Origin: Romanomermis culicivorax
Taxonomy: Eukaryota > Nematoda > Enoplea > Mermithida > Mermithidae
Reading direction: 5' to 3'
DNA: 64,000 bases
Assembly (NCBI GenBank): GCA_963922205.1
Contig: CAWUHX010000170.1
Coordinates: 682,001-746,000 of the forward strand
Part shown: in pieces, positions 1 through 10,835 of the stretch
How the letters are laid out: each line of letters starts with the position of its first letter
Numbering within the stretch: the stretch's first letter is position 1
Notes under the pieces: model-generated
Databases searched by the model: none
What the model was told of the DNA's origin: nothing
The model's input: the letters and a program-made list of their open reading frames with translations, nothing else
Translations under genes and position numbers: made by a program

Positions 1-842
1 TTGGAAAACTTGACACTGAAGCTGCACTGCATTGCTTTCTACGAGGATTACAGTAGGCAGAATTCTGATCTGTAAGAACGATTCCGTTTGAAGTATGCGT
101 CTCAGCTTTAGTTTTTTGTTTGGATTTCTGATTGAACACATTTGCAGGATTAGGATTTTTCAGAGTTGAATCGTGAAATCGTGCAGCTCAACCTATTAGA
201 CTTTAGGTTATGCAATTTCGTTAAAAAGAGGTACAACAGAATGGTGCACTAAAGGTTCACACGCTTATTTTGAACTAAGTTTCGGTTGGTAGGGTAGCGT
301 AATCGTGAGACATGCTCATGGATCATTCTTGTTATAATTTTTCTGTCTTCAAATAAGCCTTTTACGTCCAAAATCGGAACACGTATAATATGCAATTTTC
401 TTCCGTATTTTCGCAGCTGTATTAAGAGATGACAGGATCGAGTTTCAAGCATGCATACAACATGGATATTGCCTCCAATGAAGAGGTAATTTTTGCGTGT
501 TAGGTGAAAATTACGGGCAGGTAAAAAGCCCGGTTCATACTTCTGCTCGGCGAGCAAATTTACCCAGAGCATGCTCGGAGTTGGTACCTACATTACGAGC
601 AAATTTTTCGTGAGGAAAAAATTTAATTCTGCATTTTTAATCGATCGGTCTTGGGAAAGGGGAATCGCTTTATTGAGAATACCCCCTCCAATGTCTACCA
701 TTGTGAATTTATAATTAGCATCCACACAAGCCATCAGTATAATTGAAAACTGGCCTTTGTAGTTGCAATAAAGCCCACCTGATTCTTTTGGACAGCGGAT
801 GTTGATCATTTTACTATCGATCGCACCCAGGCAATCAGGAAA
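1..842 (-). mobile_element. PIF/Harbinger transposase remnant, left arm of an inverted pair
   Basis: The minus strand encodes broken pieces of a Harbinger-type (DDE_Tnp_4, HARBI1-like) transposase. At 588-809 a fragment reads YCNYKGQFSIILMACVDANY followed by MVDIGG, which matches the region around the second catalytic Asp of the family. A second fragment at 249-572 lies downstream in another frame after a break. The first catalytic region (AIDG context) is at about 810-835. The same stretch occurs in reverse orientation at 1632-2745, so the two form a large inverted repeat. The left copy is cut by the window start. The frame is broken, so no active enzyme is expected. Family assignment rests on these motifs and the inverted partner; no terminal repeats were identified. 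Confidence 0.7.
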
Positions 843-1631
843 ATTCTAGTGACTCCAGAAATCGTGTGAAATTTCCTGAAAGTTACGAATTTAAAATATC
901 CAAATAGTCAATATTTTTATGTAGATATATATAAAACTGTTTAATACACGATTTCTGAAAGATTCGACCTCCTGCTCCATTGACCGATCATAACTTGAAA
1001 ATTGAAAAGATCAGGCGGCATTCACTCCACATGGAAGTCAAAATTATCTTAGCTACAGTACTCCAAACTATGGAATTTTTACATTTTTTGTCACTTGGTT
1101 TATATTCGTGTTGCAAAATATCAATTTCGGAAAAGATGTGACCGTGTAGTCTATAGTCTGTTTTTTATAAAATGCTTCAAAACAGAAAAGTGACCCTAAT
1201 CAGCACTGTCGTCAAAATCGTTTACATACAGCTCTTACGGTAAAATTTTTCACTCGAAAAATTGTTATTTCCAGTGCTATATGATATAGTGATTATTAGA
1301 AAATGGTGAAAATCTGTAATACTACTTGCTTTCTACTTTCATTATTTAGAAGCATTTCAAGAAAAACGTACTATAATGTCAATCACATGCAGAAGACCAT
1401 GCTCTACACCTATTTTAAAATGTTAAAAAAAGATGTCAAGATAGAATGAGAAAATCAGTTGGAATCCTTTTTGGGCATGTTCCATAGGAAGCCAGTAATT
1501 TTTTTCTTCACTTTTTTAGCCTCTAATGTCCAAAATATTGTGTTGAAATTTTAGTCAGATTGGTGCACCAATTTGGGAGCCGTCGGTGTCTGTACATTTT
1601 GAAAGTTTATACGAAAACACTGTTTAATGCC
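843..1631. repeat. Spacer of the Harbinger inverted pair, related to 63.25-64.0 kb
   Basis: This 0.8-kb AT-rich stretch separates the two transposase arms. It has no convincing coding frame. It is clearly related to the right end of the window: both contain, in order, a CACGATTTCTGAAAGATTC-like block, the words AGCTACAGTACTC and GGGCA..TTCC(C)ATAGG, and a GATTG/AATGTACC...TTTTGGGAG block. It is therefore part of a dispersed Harbinger-family repeat, not unique intergenic DNA. Confidence 0.6.
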
Positions 1632-2745
1632 ACTAATTGCCTGGGTGCCATCGATGGTAATATGATCAACATTCACAGTGCAAAAGAATCAGGTAGGCTT
1701 TATTGCAACTACAAAGGCCAGTTTTCAATAATACTGATGGCTTGTGTGAATGCTAATTATAAATTCACAATGGTAGACATTGGAGGGGGTATTCTCAAGT
1801 AAGCGATTCCTCTTTCCCAAGACCGATCGATTAAAAACGCAGAATTAAAATTTTTCCCCACGAAAAATTTGCTCGTAATGTAGGTATCAACTCCGAGCAT
1901 GCTCTGGGTAAATCAACTCGCCGAGCAGAATTATAAACCGGGCTTTACACCTGCCCATCTAGCGCGTGGAAATTACCTATTCAGTGGAGCCAATATGTAC
2001 ATATTTCCATGTGATATGCATGCTTGAAACTCGATCCTGTTCTCTCTTCCGATGGAACAGGTGTGAAAATGCGGAACAAAATTGCCTATTATACGTAATA
2101 CGATTTTGAACGTGAGAGACTCACGGTCACATTACCCTATGAACCGAACTTAGTTCCAAACGAACGTATGTTGTACGTTTCTTCACGAAATTGCATAACC
2201 CAGACTCTGATAGGTTGGGTTGCACGATTTCACAGTCCTAATTACGTGTGAAACTTAAATTTCTCTGCAAACTGTTCAATCAGAAATCCAAAAAAACAGA
2301 AGCTGCGACTTTCGCGATTAACCGTGAATTCCTATTTTGACATTTTGAACTTTTTTGCTTTTTGTTGAAATTTTCCAAAAGCTAATCATTTATTGCTCAA
2401 TAACTTTTCACCACTGTTAATGTTACACATTTACGCCTTTTTAAAATGTTAACATTTCATAATCTTTTATTTTTCATGCGTCGTTATGCTACACATGAAA
2501 TGAAATGTCAGACTGCTTTTCTATAAATAGGGCAAACAAGCTCATTTTTTTATTCGCAATATTTATTCGTATTTAGATTGGAGAAAATAAAGTTTTTTTC
2601 CTTAGTCCTCTACAAAACAATAACAACAGAGACGCATACTTCGAACGTAATCATTCTTACAGATCAGAATCCTGTGTACTGTAATCCTCGTAAAAATCAA
2701 TGCAAAGCAGTTTCAATTTCAAGTTTTCTAAAATTTTTTCTTGTA
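1632..2745 (+). mobile_element. PIF/Harbinger transposase remnant, right arm
   Basis: Plus-strand partner of the left arm. The segment from about 1636 to 1802 reads NCLGAIDGNMINIHS then YCNYKGQFSIILMACVNANY and MVDIGGG, i.e. the first two catalytic Asp contexts of the Harbinger/HARBI1 transposase, and then stops at a TAA. Homology to the reverse complement of the left arm continues to about 2745, including the shared words GAGACGCATACTTC and TACTGTAATCCTCGTA. About 300 bp (roughly 2305-2620) is present only in this arm. The two copies have diverged by many substitutions and small indels, so the pair is old. Confidence 0.7.
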
Positions 2746-2841
2746 CATAGTTTACTATATAGAACAAGACAAATTTCGATAAAGATTCTAGGAGATCAAT
2801 AAAGTCAACCTACATTTCGCGATTCTACAGCTGATTTTTTT

Positions 2842-5800
2842 TCATCGTAGAAAGTATTGTATCATTAGTAAGAAAAAGCATAGCATCGTGATCATCATAA
2901 AAGCGTCGATCGAAAAATTCAAAACTCTTTCGGCTAGAGGTTTCGACGCTTCCTGCTTTTCGTTAGTCCGAGATGAACGTGCTGCTATAGTCGTAACTTT
3001 GCGACCTTTTTCCATAACTCCGAATCGGGACCAACTTTTTTGCATTGCATCTTTGGCGCCCGACCATGCGCCTGGACCCTGAAAAAATGCAGCATTTCAA
3101 AATTTTCCAAGCTAAGAATTTTGCAAATGTAACATTTTCCTTACCTCCAACCTGAATTGATAAGGTACGGCTGCTAAAAATAGACTTTTGATTGCAAATA
3201 GTGGATCGGTGAACAAGTATTTCCAAATTTTCGGTTTAACGCCCAATATTACGGCCAAATCGTCCATGTACGGTAATCCTCTGATTTCAGCTTGGCTCAG
3301 GCCCGCTTCCCTACAAAGATGAAATATTATGTCATTAGATCACATTATAAGTCGTAACAATATCGATTTTTGATGTTTCCCCGAAGCCATGTCACTGTGC
3401 CAAATGATGTGCAATTTTTGATGCAAGAATGATCACTTATCCGACCTGTGAAAATGTCAAGTTTTCGATTCACGACAAAAAATACAGTATAAGTCATGCA
3501 CACTACAGTAAGGCGTACACACTGTAAGATTTGTACCTCCCAGAATACTTCAAAACTTCTCTTTCCATGTCATTATAAGTCGGAAGCTTAATGAGTCCGG
3601 TCAGAACTGCGCAGTGAAGTCGAGCCTGCATCTCTGAAATAGGGGCCAAGGCGCCCCTTGGAGCAGCCATGCCCACGAAACACAAGGTGTTGTGCTGTTT
3701 AGATGTGTCATCTTCGTCCCAAATCGGGTACATCAACTTGTACAAGAGACTTTTTTCTTTGTTTTCCTTCAATAGGCGTGAACCTCGAGTGTACCCAGTA
3801 CAAAAAATGACGTTATCAATGTCCAACGTGGTTCCATCCTGAAAAGTTGTTCATGTGACATGTGTTATGGCATAATTCATGAATAGGTTTTAAGAACAAT
3901 TATATTGTGATCCAGCCCAAAGTTATACTAATAGTAGTGGGAAGGTAAATTTCCATTGTTCGATTTTCAAATAAGCAATCCCTTCCTTCTATTATATTTT
4001 TTCTCTTTTTGTGTTTCTTTTTTCTTTTCTTCTGTGTGTGTTGCATACTTTTTTGTTTGTGCATTTTTTAACGTTTTCATATTTTTTCTTTGCTTTCCTT
4101 CATTTTATTTTATGCTCATGAAACTGTTCGGTATGCCCTGTTGTAAGTGTGAAAATCTCTATAAAAACCATAAGCAAAGCAATGCTAGAAGAAACAAAAG
4201 ATCAAGAGAGAGAACGCGTCTACAAAAATGGAGACATCAAGAATAAGCCAAAATACATGGAAACCATTAGAAATAGGAAGGAAAGACAAAAAGTAAATAG
4301 AAACATAGGAAAACCGGCAAGAAAGGAAGGAAAACTACTGTGAAAAAAGAACGAAAAAAAAGAAACGTGAGAATGGAAAAGAGAAAAATTGAAAAGTAAG
4401 ATCGAAAAATTGAAAAGTAAAATCGAAAACTAAAATAAAAACGAAGTAAGAATGAAGAGAAATCACAAAGGAGAAAATAAAACTGGAAATGTAGCATGCC
4501 GAACTGCGTGAGAATTATACGGGAGACTATAGCTATTCAAAATGACAACTTGTAAAGTATTGTTCGATGAGCGATAAAAGGAAAAGGTCGATGACAAGAA
4601 AAAATAAAACGTAAGAAAACAGAGGTAAAAGGTGAAGAGAATGTGTTCACTTGTGAATCGCTCACATGAGAATACGTTAAGGAAAAGCATTACATAGCTG
4701 TATTCAGTTCCTTAATCGTTTCAATATGGACCTGAGGTTTGCACATGAATAATCATTTGATCAGTCAGCATTTCATGATGGTATATATGCAAATAAACAA
4801 GACCAGCTAACTATGATCATGTGCATCATATAAAAATTGTTTTTCTATTTTCCGAGGCAAGGTTTGCCACGTCAACTTCTACCCTAATCATATGAACAAT
4901 AACACATTAAATCTCCAAAATTACCACTGTTAGTTTTCAGAAGGACTACCAGTCCCAGTTTCCATGAACAAGTTGATTCATTGATCCTTCGATCCAGCCT
5001 AAGGCCCGTATGCCAGAAAGTGGAGTAAAATACTCCACGGAGTAGTCTAATCCGAGAAGTAGTCACTCCATGGAGTTGGCTAATCCACCGACTAGCTACT
5101 CCACGGATTTTCTTTTTCGGCATCGCGAAAAGTGGAGTAGTGACAGAGTTCGTAATCTGTGGTTTAGACAGTGGAGTAGTGGCAAAAAGACAAGAACAAA
5201 ATCGTCACATTCTTCACAATGGATTTTTGCTGTTCATCGTGGGTTTATAGATTCTATTACTTTTCTCTACAAGACCACTTTATCAATTTTTCCTCTGCAA
5301 GACCAAACATTGTCAACTTTATCGGTTTTTTCTGCATTCGTTGCATTGCTTTTTGCTAATATACATAATTTGAGACTTGTGAAATGAGCAACAAAATCGA
5401 GGTGGTATTTTTTGGAACATGAAATTTATCTAATCGAATCCATCAAAAGTTGAAAGAATGTTATCGAAAATAAAAAGACGGACAGTTTTGGTTAACAGGA
5501 CAAAAAAGTCGGCATGGGTCAGCATTGAGAAAGACTTCCAAGAAAATCCAGAATGTCAAGAGGAATGTCGAACAACTGATGACAAAATGGAAAAGTTTGA
5601 AAAAAGTAAGGTGTCAGGCTTCCATGCCGCATTGTTGAATTTTCTTGTTCATTATGCAAAATTCCTAACAATTCACGCTCCGTTGCTTTATTACATCGAT
5701 ATCGCAGTCGGAAGTCAAAATCACTATGCATTTCGAATGGATCTGATGTTCGAAAAAGAACTCGTGGAATGTTGTTTGCATGCTCGTTTTCCTCATCCAA

Positions 5801-8800
5801 ATTTCCCAAAAAATTTATGAAATCAACAAGTTCCATAGTTATAGCACTACAAATCAGCTTTACTCTGTCGAATACACCTGGCCGGTTCAGGTTTAGAAAA
5901 TGACAAGAAAAAAAACTTTTTTTAGTTCACTGTTTGCTCTACTCTTCTTTCTGCCATGCCGAAAAGAAGATAATTCAAATGATTACTCCACCGTTTAATC
6001 CGTGAGTTAGCCTACTCCGCTTTCTGGCATACCGATTTATTCTACTCTACTCTTCTCTTTACTCCTCTATCTAGAATGCCAACTGGAGATAATCCATGAA
6101 ATAATCCACCGTTTACTCTACGGTGTAGGCTACTCCACCTTCTGCCACGGGCCTAAAACTTTTGACAATGGTTTTGAAGGGTCTAGACACTGCTTAACCT
6201 CAGCGGTTAACTTGTTATCCCGTGCATTCGGATTTTGTGATTGTAGTAATCAGGTGTAGGGAAGATTATATTAGTTCCTGCATTAGACGTTTTGTAATAT
6301 GTTAATCATGTAAACGGAAAATTACGTGACGACTGCCAATTAACATAAAAATAATGATCGGTTTCACTTATCAGCATAGCTTTGAACTTTATCATATGAT
6401 CCATTATGAATTGTGATCAAAGGTGATTGAATCTGTTTAGCTTCTGGTTATTTTGTGGTCTGGTGGAGTTGGAACTTGTAATCTAGTTCAAAGTTGTGAT
6501 GATCAAGTGATAGAAAGGATATACTGGAAGAAAATTGCGCAACTCACAATTTTGATAATCATGCACATCAAAAATCATGCGACCAGTGCCAGTTTTCATA
6601 AAAATATTATTGATTCACCAGTCAGGATGGCTCTGATTTTGTACTTTGGATTTAATTTCAGTTATCAACTGGTGTGGAGGCGACAGTTGATACTGTTCAA
6701 CTTCTTCGGTCAATATACTATCTAGCTCAAAGTTGCGGTAGTCATGGGGATTATATCAGAAACCTCACCACATCAGGAGAAATTTTTGTGAACTATTCAG
6801 TGTTAGTTCTTGTAAAGATGCTAATTCATTCACCAATGGCTTTATACCTGATTTTTCGATTCAATTTGGGTAATCGAGTGGTGCGCTATTTACTCGTTTG
6901 GTAAACTATTGATCTTGTGAATTTGGATCATGTGATCTAGTTCAACGTTTTGAGGATGAAGTGGTATAGAAGAAACATGCTGCTATAAAGGAATTTCATC
7001 TTTTGGATTGTGCACATAAAAAATCACATATTGTCAGTTTTGATCAATATGATAGTTGATTGATCAGTTAACGTGACCTTGAACAATTTGCGTTATCAGA
7101 TTATGTGAAAGGCGGTCGACACTCCTTAACCTTCCAGGTTCCATGTTGTCAAAATATAAGAAACTTGATCAATGATTAACTGTGATAAATCTCGTGAAAT
7201 CGTGCGCATCAAAAATTGGTTTGGTTGATTAACGACTTTGGATGACTAGTGACCTCGAGTTTTGTAATTCAATTCTTGTTATCATTGTACGAAAAAAAGT
7301 CGACCATTATCTTTTTTACCAGTATCATTTTTCGTACCTCAAATTGCACTTGGTTGCGTCCGTTAAACTTTTTCAAATTTGGTTTGACCACCACTTGACC
7401 GCTGGAAATATAAAACGGAAGTTCGTCGCTGACCACTTGACTTTTATTGGCGATCAATTGTTTATTAGCACAACCGGTCACCGTTTCGCGGTCGAATCTC
7501 AAATCGGTCAAAAATTCCAACAAATTCATGTGCAAACGAGGTAGGACGGTGAATAGCCAGTGGAAGAAACGCGTTTCGGTCCAAAAATCGTGCGGTAAAC
7601 CCAGCAGACCTTTTCGAGAGGCCAACCAATTTTCGCTTTGGCGACTGGCGATGTAGACCTGAAAGTTTTTGACATAAAATTCTAAGTATGAAAGATTAAT
7701 TTGATTTGGCGAATATTTTATATCAAATGATTGACGTTTGATTTACGTCAATTTTTCGATATTTCAACAAGTTTTCACATCAGTTTCTGGGTCTGTTTTA
7801 GTTTCCATAACTGTTTTTTGGAAAATGAACCGATTAAGAATAAAATTATTGCATGATTTATGCATGCGAATAAAAAACTCTGTCTTAAGCTTATTGAAAA
7901 ATTTGGGAAGCATGCAGTGAGATGTGCTCTGAAAATAAATGAGAATCAGCAAATCACTTGAAGTGTGTATGAAGAATTCAAAAACTGATTTCAAATTCTG
8001 AATCCATTGCTCAGTTTATGCTGTCCTAATATCTGGATTTATATGTTAATTTTGGAGAAATTCGAATACTATTTTCTTCACATCAACTTCGTTGTTTCAA
8101 AGCCAAAACTGTTTCAGCTCGAATTGAAAAAATGATTTTGGTTTGAATTTGAGATTCTCAATTTTCATCTCATGCCTTGCAATTTCAAAACTGTGGATTA
8201 TTACTGTACCATGGTTCCAAAAAATCCACCTGCCTAAAAATGAAGTAAACTTATTTAAAGAAGATTTGAAGTTATTTTTCTTCATCAGGGTCATTGATTG
8301 AGAGATGAAAAAAATACAGCTGTTCGAAAAAAACAGTAGATTTGACATAGGAAATCCAAATTCAACAGTGTGTATTTTTTTCAACCTAAGATCAACCACT
8401 TGATGGGCAATGTGTCAAATTTTTCAAGAATGCAAAAACTGGCACCTCAAATAATTTCACATTTTCATAGTCATATACAAATTTCGGGTAAATTTGGATA
8501 TGAGCCCCGAATGAACTTTTCTTAGTTGGTCGAATTCAGGCGACACTACAAAAAGCGCCGAGACAGTAGAAGTTTTGTTGCCTCGCCTTTGTACAATATA
8601 CAGTAATTTAGTGTAGACGAGAGCGGTTACTGTAGTTTAGTTCACATAATTCTAATGTAAAGAACCTTTTAAAAATTAAAACTAGGAACACTTGAGCCTG
8701 GAAGGACTATCACTGAAATTTCAAAACCATGCTATGTCAAGACATCCAGTGGCTGATAAGGTAAACGGTTTCTCCTTAAAAAACGCTTAGCATTCAAAGT

Positions 8801-10835
8801 TGCATATTTGGGTAGATCTCGACATGTTCTCGCATTTTATGCGCCATATAATACAATTATGAGTCGAAAAATTGCTCATAAACGAGATTTCTAGAACAGC
8901 ATTAAAGTTTGAACAACTCTCTCTGCTCACCCGCGATGCTACGGGAACTAAAGCCGCCACCGTGTCCATAGCCGTGTGACCGAAGCCGACCACCAACGTC
9001 GAACGATTTTCGAAACCGCCGGCATTTTTGAACGTTTGGCAATTGAAAAGGCGACCGGCGAATTTTTCGACGCCTTCGAAATGAGGCCGCAAAATTTCAC
9101 GGTAACGACCGTTGGCAATGAAAACGCCGTCGAAAGTTTCGGTAGCGCTAGGTTTACTGTAGAAAATTGAGGATACTATAGTCGGAAATGTGGAGGTTAC
9201 TACCTTTAGATCACGAATCTTGGCTATTTACTGGGTAAAATATAGAATACTACATATTTTGAAGTTCCTGTATTTCTTACTGTAGTCATAACAGTGAGAA
9301 CTATTTAGGATGTTTTTTCTAACTGACAAGAACAATTCATTGTGCAACTTAAAAATGTGTAATCTGAGGTCATGAACCTTCAAAAAAACGGAGAATAGGA
9401 TACTGTAATTAAAGATAGAGAATGGGCTACGTTACTTGGGCTTTTACCATTTTGATTCAATCAATTATAATTTAGTATCGTATTTCACACTGTTATCGTA
9501 CTGTATTGTACTGTACTGTAGAGACTGGAAATTACTGTAGTTTGAAAACGTACGATTTTATTAAATTTTCCGAAAAATCCTGAATCAAACTTACAAGTAT
9601 CACTTTAACTTACTTTGCTTGAAGAAAAGTGACACTCCATCGTCCGGTCTTTTCGTAGTCGTCGTTTTTGGCGATACTCGTTACGACGGTATTAAACTTT
9701 ACGTGATCTTTTAGCTGATGTTTTTCGGCATACGATGAAAGATACTTCAAATAGTATTTGTTATGCAAAAATTCAGGGAATTCTTCAGGCATCGGAAAAT
9801 CGCTGAACGCCATCAAATGTTTACTCGTCAAGCTGACCGTCTTTTTCGAAACTGAGACCGAGCCTGAAACATTGGCATTAAACAATGCCAGTGTACTTGA
9901 TTTATAGTTTTTGAACTGAACTTACTCTAGTTCGAAAAAACTAAATTTGAAAATGATCCTACTGTTAATTTTCAACTAACTTGGATCGTTTGTCATCCTT
10001 GGAAGTTCCATGAAGCTTGTGTGTTCTTGAGAACTAAAAATCGGGCATCAAATCGCACAACTTTTCCAGGTGGAAGGGTCCTCGGATTTTTCATCGAGGG
10101 GGAAGTGGGTGGGTGAGCAAAAAAACAAAAATAAAACTTCCACAATCATTTTTTTCATACAAAATATGCATAAAAATTATCCAAGAAATGGTATTCGTAA
10201 AAGTTCAGGGAGAGCTGATTGACGATTTTTTTTGAGCCAGGGGGGTATCCAGGGTTTCCGGTAGGAGGGCTTATCTCCCTATCCCAATTTGTGCATGTAT
10301 GGTTCAGAGTAGGTTCAATATTTCATCTTGATTTTACTTCCTATCACAGTTATCTTAAATAAAGGACACTCGTTTTTGTATGCCTTTTTGTGTCCAATCC
10401 TGATTACTGTAGCATATCTTGTCATGCTCATTTTCACTCTAGTATTTAGCTTCCAGACAGTAGTTTTCCAGACATTGTAGAAAATCATTGTATTTTTTTG
10501 GTTCTGCATGATCGCAGCTCGATTGTTGAAAAATCTTATTGCTATTCTGATTTTGGATTCTTAACTTCCAGAATTTTGAATGGCTGTATTTTCAGAAATA
10601 AAGTTATCAAGACATGCGGATATGGTCAAATATGCTGACTTACTGTAATATCCTGCTCTTAGAAAGTAATTTTGTTTTTTCATCTCAACTATCATTGCTC
10701 ACCATCCTCTCTGTAGTGCCATAGACCGCCGATAACGCTGGATTTTTCGAAGCACACTACTTCAAAACCGTGTTGAAGACATTCTTTCATAGACGCCAGT
10801 CCACTCAAACCTGCTCCGATCACGGCGATCTTCAT
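2842..10835 (-). CDS. Flavin-containing monooxygenase (FMO), seven exons, complete
   Basis: Catalyses NADPH- and O2-dependent oxygenation of soft nucleophiles (N, S), normally at the ER membrane. Exons by splice sites and continuous phase: 10703-10835, 9614-9863, 8931-9156, 7338-7658, 3537-3838, 3145-3310 and 2842-3078. They total 1635 nt (544 aa plus TGA), the usual FMO length. Residues 4-13 are VIGAGLSG-type (FAD GxGxxG). Around residues 182-191 [10 protein letters not shown] is the NADP-binding loop (GxGxxA). FCTGY near residue 322 matches the conserved FxTGY element. A C-terminal hydrophobic segment with [11 protein letters not shown] fits the ER tail anchor. Oddity: the FMO signature FxGxxxHxxxY/F reads [11 protein letters not shown] (160-170), with Asn for His. 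Introns are 66 bp to 3.5 kb; intron 4 holds a transposon. The start was chosen because the FAD loop follows directly. Boundaries are inferred from sequence only. Confidence 0.93.
3956..4460. repeat. Pyrimidine-rich then purine-rich tract in FMO intron 4
   Basis: About 3960-4130 is strongly T/C-rich and about 4180-4460 strongly A/G-rich on the same strand, so the two halves are roughly complementary in composition. A short tandem block with GAAAAATTGAAAAGTAA repeats twice near 4382-4425. No coding sense; it lies between FMO exons 4 and 5. Confidence 0.6.
5003..6153. mobile_element. Harbinger-type non-autonomous TIR element in FMO intron 4
   Basis: The ends are inverted repeats: the left begins GGCCCGTATGCCAGAAAGTG and the right ends CACCTTCTGCCACGGGCC. 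Both are flanked by TAA (5000-5002 and 6154-6156), the 3-bp TWA target duplication typical of PIF/Harbinger elements. Sub-terminal TACTCCAC/GTGGAGTA words recur in both orientations over the outer 150 bp of each end. The interior has short open frames on both strands (for example 5458-5820) that I do not recognise. Size 1151 bp, within the range of long MITEs. It is inside an intron and should be removed by splicing. Confidence 0.78.
6480..7130. repeat. Three degenerate direct repeats of about 220-240 bp in FMO intron 4
   Basis: The word ATCTAG(T/C)TCAA(A/C)GTT recurs near 6481, 6719 and 6937. Each is followed by a GATGATCAAGTG-like block, a stretch ending near TTGATTCACCAGTCA, and a GA/GG-rich segment. 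The spacing suggests units of about 240 and 218 bp that have diverged heavily. No coding function seen. Confidence 0.45.
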
